DNA from: Bolinopsis microptera | Taxonomy: Eukaryota; Ctenophora; Tentaculata; Lobata; Bolinopsidae | Direction: 5' to 3' | DNA: 49,500 nt | NCBI RefSeq assembly: GCF_026151205.1 | Contig: NC_087084.1 | Span: 2,515,345-2,564,844 of the forward strand | Shown here: one piece after another, positions 45,501-47,679 of the stretch | How positions within the stretch are numbered: the first letter of the stretch is position 1 | Layout of the letters: each line of letters starts with the position of its first letter | Program-made: the position numbers and the translations under genes | The notes under the pieces: generated by a model | What the model saw: only the letters and a program-made list of their open reading frames with translations | Databases searched by the model: none | Told to the model about the DNA's origin: nothing

Positions 45501-47611
45501 TTGTTTGGAAAAGAGAGACACTGGCAGCGGTACACTCTACCCATGATTATGGGTTTTGGTTAAATATCATCTCTTTTTGATTATAATGTCAGGATAATTT
45601 ACACAGCTACGTAGTCGAAACACAGCTACGTAGTCGAAACTTCATTAACAAGGAGGTAATTTCGACGATTTCGAAATTCTGCCTTTGAAAACGTTTCCTT
45701 GTGTTTAGTTAGGTATATCTGTCGATAACCGACTGAATATGGCACTTTTTACTCATTCAAGTTGGCATTAAATTCATATATAATGTCATTTAAATATCGT
45801 GGAAAGCAGAATATTGGTAATCTTGTTTTGTCTGAGTCCGTAAATGAAGGTGATTGGATAAAATATACTTGGAAGTTAATGTAATATTGAACTTATAAAC
45901 ATAGATAAAATTTTTGATTAATCAGTTTTATGAAGGAGCTATCTTGGTAAAATGTTTGTAGTATTATGAAGAATTGTTCACGGCTTGTTGCGATTTGGTT
46001 TCTTTTAGCCGTTATATTTTATGTTTCTTTTGGATAAATTTGTGATTGTTGTTGTGTTTCAAGATGTTATTTGTTGTTGTTATATTTCGTAGTATTAATA
46101 GATTATTTTAATAGATTATTTTAACATTGTATCTTTGCAGCTATGTAAGTTTTCAGTACGTCCTGTTTATGACAAAGGCATGTAGCCGAAACGTCGACAA
46201 AGAATTATGTTTTAACACACTGAGTGGAGACTCTCATTTCGTCAACTACAATGAAAGCAGAATATATTCGAAATCACGAATGAGCAAAATTCTCACCTTT
46301 CGCACGTGCAAACTTTGAGCGGACGTTGCGTGCGCATACAGTATTGAATCACCGTAAATTTTTGCATAGTGATATTTAATATATAGTTTGATAAGCATGC
46401 AAAGTTTTAGAAGATTTCAAAAAGAACTTGGATCACAACGGGACTCCAAAGTTGATAAAAATCGTGAAAATCAAAATTTTTAGTGATTTTAGCTATTTTA
46501 AATCAATTTGGGCGTGTCCCCACGTGTGCAACTTTTCGATTTTTAACTTTAAAACTAGCCTATAACACAATTTACACCTTTAAGAAGCAAAATTGAGCTC
46601 CACAACCCAAGGGATAGCCCAACACCAGAGAATACTAATTCACAACTTTTGTGTTTTTATAAAATTATTCTTCAAAAAAGCACTAACTTCAATAGCAAAT
46701 ATCTTTATGAAGGAGTAAGGTAGGAAACTTTTCCGGTAGATTTTTAGAATGCTTGAACAATTATCTAAGTGAAAATGTCCTCAGATTTTGAATAAAATTA
46801 CTCTTTAATGGTGTAAAATCGATTTGAAAAGTTGTTGTTTTGTCAAAAATCAAGTTTTAAAAACACTTAAATTGATGACGTCATCAAGTGATGATGATGA
46901 TGATAAATTATTTTTCAATATAAAGTAAAGTAAAGTATAAACGATTATCTTTAAAACCTGTGGTTCGAAATGACTGTATCTTTTATACTTTTGAATCTAC
47001 GGACACTTAAATGTAGGCTACAATTGACTGCAAAAAGCGTCTATATATATCTTCACGACAATCTGTTGTAAAACAGGGGTTCCAGAAAACCCACTTCCCG
47101 ATACTCCTGAAACATGAAATTTTTTTTACTGTCGACTTGGACAAGGTCTAGACGCCCTGCAAAGTTTCAGATCTCTAACTCAATTTTAACATGGTTTTTA
47201 AGGCACCTGAATATGGCGATTTTGGGTTTTTTACCTAATTTCGTATAACATGCTGGCGCGTATTTTGCGCAAATTTCTTAAAAACCTCCACATAACTATT
47301 TCTTATTCCTGTCATCTTTAACATTGAATTAGAATCTTTTGAACTTAAATGTACCTGCTAAACTACTTTCGAAAAAGTCTTAATGCCTGGAAAACAATAA
47401 AGGGGATATAATAGTATAGGGGGTAAATAGTATTGTGAATATAAGGGCGACGGTAATGCTTGCCAGCATTGTGATAAATATGCAAATACTTGCAGGGAAT
47501 TACCAGCTGATATTCACACAACCCAAACACGAGGATAGCGGCACGTACAGGTGCGAGTTCGACCAAATGGGCGTGTCGGTTTCTACTGATGTCACAATAG
47601 ATGTGGTCTAA
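12488..47611 (+). CDS. Secreted mosaic protein: 5x F5/8C, Cys-rich modules, EGF, Ig (36 exons)
   Basis: Predicted exons: 12488-12566, 16977-17114, 17548-17735, 18108-18247, 18346-18500, 18909-19017, 19151-19280, 19437-19626, 19773-19903, 20059-20145, 20970-21117, 21293-21422, 25826-25958, 26179-26331, 26505-26653, 26877-27003, 27153-27416, 27561-27683, 33623-33786, 35893-36015, 36356-36481, 36983-37095, 37220-37301, 37609-37720, 37919-37995, 38649-38733, 38827-39050, 39264-39403, 41659-41806, 42009-42115, 42453-42598, 42910-43068, 43189-43307, 44363-44567, 44843-44960, 47496-47611. They sum to 4938 nt (1645 residues plus stop). All 35 junctions are GT-AG and agree in phase, which makes one transcript likely. 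The protein has a signal peptide, five fucolectin-type F5/8C domains, duplicated Cys-rich modules, EGF and calcium-binding EGF repeats and two Ig-like domains, with no membrane segment or GPI signal. Extracellular matrix, glycan binding or recognition is inferred from the domains; no orthologue is recognised. Alternative splicing, or two adjacent genes, remain possible. Confidence 0.8.
12567..13734. other. Intron 1, segment before the LINE
   Basis: Contains a GT/CTGT microsatellite (about 13018-13060) and two copies of an AAGAGTTACGGG motif (near 13100 and 13249) that suggest an old repeat. No gene was recognised; the open frames here are short and lack protein features. Confidence 0.45.
13735..16869 (+). 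mobile_element. Full-length APE-type non-LTR retrotransposon (LINE)
   Basis: An 11-bp direct repeat TTTTTAACTGC flanks the element (13724-13734 and 16870-16880) and is read as the target-site duplication. The insertion has an 89-bp 5' leader, one 999-residue ORF, and a short 3' region ending in a GTAT microsatellite (about 16842-16867) instead of poly(A), a style seen in RTE-like families. The intact frame and full length suggest a recent insertion. It sits in intron 1 of the mosaic gene, same orientation. A 5'-truncated relative lies at 22436-22672. Confidence 0.88.
13824..16823 (+). CDS. Endonuclease/reverse transcriptase of LINE
   Basis: A single 999-residue polyprotein. Residues 1 to about 240 form an apurinic-type endonuclease: GTWNVLSL, ITETHMPG, VVAYAPTDG, LLLGDFNGK, and the terminal GSDHYLV with catalytic Asp-His. 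The reverse transcriptase spans about residues 480-800: GVIVVIGKKGDTS, NNRGITL, ENQCGFRRNRSC, YVNFIDFKAAFDSI, SGTGQGDIQGPP, and the catalytic YADD at about residues 723-726, followed by GLKINAKKTQCM. The C-terminus has RLRWYGHVVRMP and RGRPRKGW, common in single-ORF LINEs of invertebrates. No ORF1 is seen. Catalytic residues appear present, so target-primed reverse transcription could be functional. The clade (RTE-like) is inferred from architecture only. Confidence 0.95.
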   Translation: MYFGTWNVLSLVSSSSQLYQLSQNIDHYSLDILGITETHMPGSGSTLLDNGSLLIHSGRGDGIKRQGVGLCLSKKVRNSLISYVPTSERVLTARLHGKHLNISVVVAYAPTDGADDGEKDRFYNVLSDTFGELPRHDLKLLLGDFNGKVTSNRYGFEGVIGGESLHSSSSDNGTRLMDFCAANQLVIGGTPFQHRDIHKGTWRSPNGLTVNQIDHICISGRFQHSLLDVKVCRGADIGSDHYLVRGRLQIKLQSVAKITAKRHDVPAIEHLRNSSKVQEYNVALQNRFDCLANEVNLEDMWDNFKQTVTDVSMEVLGKRPRKVKEQHLSQTSKNLIEQRGMFKRRDPTSNVNRSAYSKLNKLVKKSCKIDDNNWATKIATDLEEASKKGQQREVWDKIKKISGKKKKKVGMSVRDKDGHFITDPDSQKERWKEHFTELLNPPLSDANLDDLDGLPSQPSFDYLSCSDGPPSRDEISYALKKLKNCKSAGVDEITNEQLKYGGSALVGQLELLFKKVWEEEVIPEDWLKGVIVVIGKKGDTSYCCNNRGITLRATSSKVLQMVLLKRLDVGMECLLRENQCGFRRNRSCIDQIYSIRTIIHNCIEFNIPLYVNFIDFKAAFDSIRREFIWSSMRHYGLPEKYVRIFQAFFNGTMSAVRVNGEMSDWFSVNSGTGQGDIQGPPVFNFCLNFGIFLAEVHKAISHGAVLQKELKGADEKVIMDSDYADDLAVMDNTEEGLQESTDLIAYYTSYAGLKINAKKTQCMAISKCASQRPYTERDSIKLTVEGEPVEQVSNFVYLGANISGDGTIDRDLDIRIQRANGAFHQLWKIWNSRTIRTPTKIRIYKAAVITILLYGAEVWNTTKKQMKRFEVFHLTSLRRILKIKWFFHVSNEEVLRRAGIKSIETFIGAARLRWYGHVVRMPETRFPNFLLDWKPNYGKRLRGRPRKGWMACVLEDAAEFTGVDNISRDAVKQLALKRVEWRNILRRRRDVCDAGHSND
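16881..16976. repeat. Short intron segment with GC hairpin
   Basis: A 7-bp stem CCCGGCC/GGCCGGG with a GAA loop (16892-16908) lies 11 bp after the LINE target duplication. It shares the core GGCCGAAGGCC with a larger hairpin at 35590-35622. Confidence 0.6.
16977..18500 (+). CDS. Mosaic gene exons 2-5: acidic linker and F5/8C-like domain A
   Basis: Exon 2 (16977-17114) encodes a basic KKRSDVAGARSTVKRE stretch, a possible dibasic processing site, and an acidic/Pro-rich linker (DDPEDDPDGPPIPNP). Exons 3-5 (17548-17735, 18108-18247, 18346-18500) encode the first galactose-binding-like domain. AAKYAIDLDLETTSVTS resembles the family's AVDGNxxTxxxT segment, LKITLDKVYCVRHVVWF the WxVDLG...I strand, and FYMWEIAIVG the terminal L/CEVEVxG strand. 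It is the most diverged of the five domains. Phases 1/0/2/1 are consistent throughout. Confidence 0.7.
17357..17523. mobile_element. Tc1/mariner-type MITE
   Basis: A 167-bp element starting CCGGGTGGGCCAAAAGTC and ending in the near-complement GACTTTTTGCCCACCCTG, flanked by TA (17355-17356, 17524-17525). It ends 22 bp before the acceptor of mosaic gene exon 3, so it now supplies the sequence just upstream of that acceptor. Confidence 0.8.
17750..17925. repeat. 45-bp minisatellite after exon 3 donor
   Basis: Four copies of a unit containing GAGCGCCATTATCTCTATTT, with periods 45, 45 and 34. It begins about 14 bp after the exon 3 donor (GTTAGT at 17736). Each full copy contains a pyrimidine-rich TTTCCTATTTCCCCAG, a good-looking decoy 3' splice site. 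Confidence 0.88.
18511..18716. repeat. 15-bp minisatellite after exon 5 donor
   Basis: About 14 copies of GCATTCATAATTTAT starting 11 bp after the donor at 18501, with two C-to-T variants. The unit contains inverted ATGCAT/ATAATTTAT motifs. Confidence 0.95.
18909..19626 (+). CDS. Mosaic gene exons 6-8: F5/8C domain B (fucolectin type)
   Basis: Exons 18909-19017, 19151-19280 and 19437-19626. Landmarks are ENLVATQKSIGWDGEPTRAI DGNRSG (strand 1 and metal/ligand loop), SCTRTE, WWMVELNQNYKI, VLVYNRMDCCQDRIDDAK, VYCG and TICEVEAFG. The vicinal-Cys NRxDCCxxRxDG motif is typical of fucolectin/tachylectin-4/pentraxin F5/8C domains, in which His and Arg residues bind fucose. The introns fall after the DG loop (phase 2) and after the DAK strand (phase 0), the same positions as in domains D and E. 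Confidence 0.85.
19773..21117 (+). CDS. Mosaic gene exons 9-11: F5/8C domain C
   Basis: Exons 19773-19903, 20059-20145 and 20970-21117, with the first strand (VALENVATG) at the end of exon 8. Landmarks are QSSTGWGGLPSRATDGN, TCSHSANNHFNMW, VVIYNRVDCCQPRLDGVQ, VYVGKTLCG and LALCEVEVLG. Here the phase-2 intron after the DG loop is absent, and an intron after the NMWK turn is used instead, so this domain's exon layout differs from its neighbours. Confidence 0.82.
20493..20520. repeat. 28-bp perfect palindrome
   Basis: The half-site GAATATGTCCTACC is followed immediately by its exact reverse complement, in intron 10. It could be a dimer binding site or the core of an old inverted element. Diverged copies of TTTGAGTACCTCAATCGTG-like sequence flank it (near 20382 and 20755), indicating an old repeat. 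Confidence 0.85.
21293..26331 (+). CDS. Mosaic gene exons 12-14: F5/8C domain D, split by a 4.2-kb transposon
   Basis: Exons 21293-21422, 25826-25958 and 26179-26331. Landmarks are ATQSSTGWNGVAGMAIDGDT, GSCSHT, WWNLEFPDPVDI, VVIYDRTDCCRDRIDGVK, MLCG and YLALCE. The 21422/25826 junction (phase 2, completing a Gly codon) joins the two halves of one domain exactly as in domains B and E, so the 4161-bp element lies within an intron and is expected to be spliced out. Confidence 0.85.
21711..22079 (-). pseudogene. Captured IFT172 exon (single internal exon, antisense)
   Basis: A 369-nt stop-free segment bounded by a polypyrimidine-AG acceptor (at 22080-22081) and a GTAAGA donor (at 21710), phase 0 at both ends, 123 codons. 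The translation matches a late TPR-like segment of the ciliary intraflagellar-transport protein IFT172. Examples are YKESIDAFILGDKWDRARAV (family KEAIDAFIEGEEWNKAKRV) and NVDVIAGLDLLANRGQWAKC (family [20 protein letters not shown]). No other IFT172 exon is present nearby, and the exon lies inside the TIR element. Capture of an exon with its splice sites by the transposon is the simplest reading; it is unlikely to act as a gene alone. Confidence 0.85.
22436..22672 (-). mobile_element. 5'-truncated LINE copy with 15-bp target duplication
   Basis: The 3' end of the same LINE family as 13735-16869, minus strand. It carries the C-terminal residues (RGRPRKNWKSCVLEDAAKFT), the same stop context and a CATA tail. 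The 15-bp GGTTGTGTGTCGTCA flanks it exactly (22421-22435 and 22673-22687). It lies inside the 4161-bp element, between the IFT172 exon and the GPCR, so it jumped in after, or travelled with, that element. Confidence 0.93.
22850..22873 (+). promoter_or_regulatory. 3' splice acceptor in the GPCR 5' leader
   Basis: A long T run (TTTTTTTTTTTTGTACTTGCAG) ends in AG at 22872-22873, 54 nt before the GPCR ATG. This is a strong acceptor with no coding exon upstream, so it marks a 5'-UTR intron or a trans-splice site. Confidence 0.55.
22928..24028 (+). CDS. Rhodopsin-class (class A) G protein-coupled receptor, intronless
   Basis: 366 residues with seven hydrophobic segments, expected in the plasma membrane with the N-terminus outside (NKT glycosylation site at residues 3-5). 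TM1 contains GLPNN at 29-33. Cys88 and Cys164 can form the usual TM3-ECL2 disulfide. The end of TM3 reads SRT (112-114) instead of DRY. TM7 has the canonical NPIVY at 300-304, followed by a short helix-8-like RFGNFREW and a Ser/Lys-rich tail. The ligand is unknown; the family is chosen from the NPxxY and disulfide pattern. The frame is intact with a consensus poly(A) signal downstream. The single-exon structure and position inside a transposon suggest mobilisation, although many animal class A receptors are naturally intronless. The missing Asp/Glu of DRY may alter coupling. Confidence 0.92.
   Translation: MYNKTEFFEHYKSADLTVGTIYLICFAFGLPNNILALCFFVKQRLRSSELNDHLYILTTVNDAFISLLTLNYGMTMVRYRDVWLPDFCPTQHILFKMSQRISVFLVATLSLSRTYILLFPLRKVSQRLVLSLIAVLVVSMACFFAIPPFVKLVQITYHWEDGYCWVESIPGKNMTKVWDVIDNTLDTIFLACPVLPVTVSCIIASYKILSSRKDKPGLIKLAKQSRAAVKNKRNQITLTIILVTLLYIVSNIPLFLNYILYLITIYRYKYPGPFYSSPVVYFYAWNCTALLSTSLNASANPIVYWMRFGNFREWIKGGCGLKATTLSSLKTGELCNSKSAIQQSKGDLRAQTKSVTLKSNKTSSDV
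24151..24156 (+). terminator. AATAAA poly(A) signal of the GPCR
   Basis: The canonical hexamer is 123 nt after the GPCR stop codon, inside the TIR element, so the transcript could be completed within the transposon. Confidence 0.6.
24564..24645 (+). repeat. Dispersed repeat with hammerhead-like GAAACGTCG end
   Basis: The segment TTTTAATACTTTCAACACTA recurs at about 27688 in intron 18. Here it continues to CATGAATACGATGTAGTCAC and then ATTGAAACGTCG (24611-24645). Similar stem plus GAAACGTCG units occur at 38281-38313 and 46162-46196. Confidence 0.6.
25200..25530 (-). pseudogene. Retroelement C-terminal domain remnant
   Basis: The minus-strand reading starts with QNFADQEKRKMKRYQQLTEE and continues with GWACKLQTVEVGARGIYNYS, KACMKIAEISLRASYTIYLS and a stop near 25200. 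The pattern (A..RK..KY..L..E....GW....VEVG.RG...S then ...ERAS..I) is one I associate with the segment downstream of reverse transcriptase in many cnidarian retroelement proteins. No reverse transcriptase core is present, so it is a fragment. It lies near the right end of the 4161-bp element. Confidence 0.6.
26505..27416 (+). CDS. Mosaic gene exons 15-17: F5/8C domain E
   Basis: Exons 26505-26653, 26877-27003 and 27153-27416. Landmarks are TSQSSTEWGGVSSRAVDGNE, GACTHTASAGWWMVDLEDN, VKNRIDCCGDRIDGVK, VFCG and LTLCEVRVWG. It closely resembles domain B in sequence and intron position. Exon 17 continues past the domain through an acidic linker (DVEVIGDMSDAADDAVS) into CSAGQ, the start of the first Cys-rich module. 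Confidence 0.88.
27561..36481 (+). CDS. Mosaic gene exons 18-21: Cys-rich module, copy 1
   Basis: Exons 27561-27683, 33623-33786, 35893-36015 and 36356-36481. The protein reads VIYCDVFTGNVGLYSDGVLV, CSAYNSAGGQGVI, AKAVCSQSIQIKDPC, ECPVGYEPTICNAHSNW, ACAVSGCEEDRWCDITLVCK and AVCPDCGGWNCDQDEDCDMV. I do not recognise this as a named domain. It aligns with exons 24-28 in cysteine order, in the ADGV and A.AxC motifs, and in some intron phases. The first junction here spans a 5.9-kb intron containing a nested gene. Exon 21 uses the second of two duplicated acceptors, since the first would give a stop. Confidence 0.72.
27684..28585. other. Intron 18 left part: repeats only
   Basis: A copy of the dispersed repeat seen at 24564 lies at 27688-27755 and ends in CCTGAAGATGGCGTTGACGC. 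A degenerate member of the GTTCACATATTACGTAA MITE family occupies 28386-28461. No exon was recognised. Confidence 0.5.
28588..29901 (-). CDS. Secreted TSP1-tectonin (fish-egg-lectin-like) protein, nested gene
   Basis: The reading frame begins at 29901 (MFAAM) or, better, the second Met at 29889, giving the signal peptide MRTLILIITFSTLFILVNAG. Then come a basic Cys-containing region, a thrombospondin type 1 repeat (WTEFGDWSECSAEC...CQGEESENQDC), and a second repeat whose first Trp codon is TGA (29455-29457). In the same frame follow six tectonin repeats (W.QI.GGL..I..G...VWGVN..D.IY), as in fish-egg lectin and tachylectin-1 six-bladed propellers that bind sugars or lipopolysaccharide. The TGA lies in a GTGAGT donor; splicing 29462-29298 removes 165 nt in frame and gives 382 residues. 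It lies antisense in intron 18 of the mosaic gene. It may instead be a pseudogene with one nonsense change. Confidence 0.85.
29298..29462 (-). other. Possible intronised second TSP1 repeat
   Basis: The donor GATG|GTGAGT and the acceptor GATTGTCCAG|TTGATG bound 165 nt (55 codons). The interval covers exactly the second TSP1 repeat including the in-frame TGA. Compared with repeat 1 (GGTGGGTGGACT), this copy reads GGTGAGTGAACT: the two G-to-A changes create both the donor and the stop. The pyrimidine tract before the acceptor is weak. Confidence 0.45.
29961..29967 (-). promoter_or_regulatory. TATA box of the nested gene
   Basis: TATAAAT on the minus strand, about 75 nt upstream of the preferred Met codon. 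This places a start site some 30 nt downstream with a short leader, supporting an independent promoter inside the intron. Confidence 0.45.
30031..30940. repeat. Intron 18 segment with direct repeats and simple repeats
   Basis: A roughly 50-bp sequence (GAGGGAAACCTTTCAAAT...AAAACTGGCA.CATG) occurs at about 30034 and again at about 30886, in direct orientation. Between them are a GATGTG hexanucleotide array (30096-30157) and a C17-type tract (about 30221). The direct repeats may be the ends of an old element; no coding sequence is seen. Confidence 0.6.
30990..32342 (+). pseudogene. Frameshifted retroelement remnant (region downstream of RT)
   Basis: Several frames together spell a protein typical of the end of cnidarian-style retroelement polyproteins: PQLAYSAFIYGTSKRWNFF, LPARMGGLSIPDCTSTAEME, KGASIWLSTLSLKACGYVL, KQEFFDALSLRYNITLSSV, GPLCVCGNQNHINYTLTCKV, GGYVSLRHDSLRDTIAELL, MYQSHEKNKK, then after a frameshift QRYCDVMSFVRRRLRFDLLR. 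There are frame changes near 31150, 31450 and 32040-32120. No reverse transcriptase catalytic core is present. It sits in intron 18, same strand as the host gene. Confidence 0.7.
32728..33240. mobile_element. 513-bp foldback element
   Basis: Inverted arms of about 220 bp (about 32728-32950 and 33034-33240) begin TCGGCTAATAATGATCAGGG and end with its complement, with few mismatches. A further fragment of the same end (TTCATGCTACCCTGATC) lies near 32610. No target duplication or coding sequence was identified. Confidence 0.75.
33320..33535. mobile_element. Diverged relative of the 3274-3420 MITE
   Basis: The right end (AAAATCGCGATTCCGCACGA, then CACGATTTCATTTTGTCC) matches the right end of the element at 3274-3420. 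Multiple TCGCG motifs occur inside. The left end is too diverged to define. Confidence 0.5.
33843..35778. mobile_element. About 2-kb repeat, copy A (intron 19)
   Basis: The element opens with a 145-bp inverted repeat (about 33843-33990 and 34208-34356) around a copy-specific loop. About 1.4 kb of unique-looking sequence follows, and it ends near CTTGCCAGCACTGTGATTTA. Copy B (45238-47488) has the same order and orientation. The right part has its own inverted motif (CAGTGCTGGCGAG near 35439, CTTGCCAGCACTG near 35750). No protein was recognised. The A copy alone carries two GC-rich hairpins (35590-35646) and a short GGGGGTATAATAGTAAA tandem repeat. Confidence 0.75.
35590..35646. repeat. Tandem GC-rich hairpins with TTC loops
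   Basis: The first is a perfect 15-bp stem (35590-35604 with 35608-35622) and the second a perfect 8-bp stem (35628-35635 with 35639-35646). Both have the trinucleotide loop TTC. They stand out from AT-rich surroundings and are absent from the matching position of copy B. Confidence 0.85.
36282..36368. repeat. 43-bp tandem duplication of a 3' splice region
   Basis: Two copies (36282-36324 and 36325-36367) differ by one base. Each contains CTAACCGCAGGGTTGCGTAC, a branch-like CTAAC followed by CAG. Only the second acceptor (AG at 36354-36355) gives an open frame into exon 21; use of the first would meet a TAA. Confidence 0.85.
36637..36792. mobile_element. MITE with GACAGTTGCGCCC termini
   Basis: A roughly 155-bp segment bounded by CGACAGTTGCGCCC and the near-complement GGGCGCAACTGTCC, plus an internal GACAGTGGCGCCC copy. 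The superfamily is unassigned and no clear target duplication was seen. It lies in intron 21. Confidence 0.6.
36812..36980. mobile_element. GTTCACATATTACGTAA MITE adjoining exon 22
   Basis: Termini TCGTTCACATATTACGTAAT and its complement are shared with the element at 42173-42337. The interior has a run of 18 or so C and a CCCCCCCTCCCCCCTC tract. Its right end stops 2 bp before the exon 22 acceptor, so the pyrimidine tract that would define that splice site comes from the MITE. Confidence 0.78.
36983..37095 (+). CDS. Mosaic gene exon 22: EGF-like repeat
   Basis: Encodes CGEHGECEEVGATDYKCHCE and then DGFEFDLAGTC, a six-cysteine EGF-like repeat. It follows copy 1 of the Cys-rich module, as exon 29 follows copy 2. 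The donor is GTGAGT, phase 1. Confidence 0.78.
37220..39403 (+). CDS. Mosaic gene exons 23-28: Cys-rich module, copy 2
   Basis: Exons 37220-37301, 37609-37720, 37919-37995, 38649-38733, 38827-39050 and 39264-39403. The protein reads ADGVTITSSGAVSRCEARAS, AVAYCGNDTVYTDPC, TCPDGYFMQNCLFHSPW, DDDSCSMDNCLDNPSASMWC, KLTAICKKLTG, ACPTCEDVRCPVGEECNMV and GGCEVARCGQ. It parallels copy 1 segment by segment (for example ACPTCED...CPVGEECNMV against VCPDCGG...CDQDEDCDMV). Exon 23 has a weak acceptor and is the least certain of the set. The final segment resembles short EGF-like or trypsin-inhibitor-like cysteine patterns, but I cannot name the module. Confidence 0.72.
38003..38268. repeat. 14-bp minisatellite (TATGACGTAGTTTC)n after exon 25 donor
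   Basis: About 19 copies beginning 8 bp after the donor at 37996; the last copies are two bases shorter. The unit contains TGACGT, a CRE-like half-site. A stray copy lies near 38400. Confidence 0.95.
39508..41594. repeat. 2.1-kb minisatellite (CAGCCCTCTAA)n in intron 28
   Basis: About 190 copies of an 11-bp unit with point variants (CCCTTTAA, TAGCCC, CCATC, CAGCA) that themselves recur in higher-order blocks (for example every fourth unit CCCTTTAA at 40440-40720). It lies between EGF-region exons 28 and 29 of the mosaic gene. The reading frames crossing it are incidental. Confidence 0.97.
41659..43068 (+). CDS. Mosaic gene exons 29-32: EGF and calcium-binding EGF repeats
   Basis: Exons 41659-41806, 42009-42115, 42453-42598 and 42910-43068. 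After an EGF repeat (CQEDEADYKCLCYEGYRFNG) come three calcium-binding EGF starts, DIDECVEEDPC, DINECLADPC and DIDECELDPC, with matching Asn and aromatic positions (CNNTIGSHTCDC, CSNIEGSYICDC, CFNTDGNYHCEC). The D-I-D/N-E-C signature binds calcium and stiffens tandem EGF arrays outside the cell. An extra CMCADGFEED segment interrupts the second unit. Confidence 0.88.
42173..42337. mobile_element. PIF/Harbinger-like MITE in intron 30
   Basis: A 165-bp element starting GGGGTCGTTCACATATTACG and ending in the complement (...GAACGACCCC), flanked by TTA (42170-42172, 42338-42340; TTATTA on both sides). It is the best-preserved member of the family seen at 36812-36980 and, degenerate, at 28386-28461. 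A 3-bp TTA duplication fits PIF/Harbinger. Confidence 0.78.
43189..47611 (+). CDS. Mosaic gene exons 33-36: two Ig-like domains and C-terminus
   Basis: Exons 43189-43307, 44363-44567, 44843-44960 and 47496-47611. The first Ig-like domain, beginning in exon 32, has ITWTRNNEPW and DPEDAGVYVGS; the usual second Cys after DxGxY is missing. The second is canonical: ILKIKCDVD, NINWYKVTAD, YQLIFTQPKHEDSGTYRCEF. The protein ends STDVTIDVV and TAA at 47609-47611, with no transmembrane segment or GPI signal. Confidence 0.85.
43342..44102. mobile_element. 761-bp foldback transposon built of GGCTATAAGCC units
   Basis: Two inverted arms of roughly 370 bp meet near 43722. The ends read GG..A.TTGGTAGATCACCG on both sides, and an 8-bp duplication AAATAATG flanks the element (43334-43341 and 44103-44110). 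The arms are packed with the short palindromic words CCGGCTATAAGCCGG and GCCGGCTTATA. GG termini and 8-bp duplications match the 4161-bp element at 21587, suggesting the same superfamily. No coding sequence. Confidence 0.88.
45238..47488. mobile_element. About 2-kb repeat, copy B (intron 35)
   Basis: Same architecture as copy A: inverted repeat at about 45241-45390 and 45415-45562, then a long common segment. It differs by about 610 bp of extra sequence (about 45741-46352) and lacks copy A's GC hairpins. Its right end reaches within a few bases of the acceptor of the last exon (AG at 47494-47495). Confidence 0.75.
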
Positions 47612-47673
47612 CGAATATAATGAAGTGGAACCGTGCAATAATAATATGCAACGAAAATAATATTGAATTGTTT

Positions 47674-47679
47674 AATAAA
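47674..47679 (+). terminator. AATAAA poly(A) signal of the mosaic gene
   Basis: The canonical hexamer is 63 nt after the TAA of the terminal Ig exon. It supports 47496-47611 as the last coding exon. Confidence 0.65.

Noticed and set aside
46127-46318. 63-codon ORF in repeat copy B
   Set aside because: Lies in sequence specific to copy B of a non-coding repeat, with no recognised domain.
47363-47638. 91-codon minus-strand ORF
   Set aside because: It is antisense to the terminal Ig exon and the repeat tail; the plus-strand frame has clear Ig motifs, a stop and a poly(A) signal.
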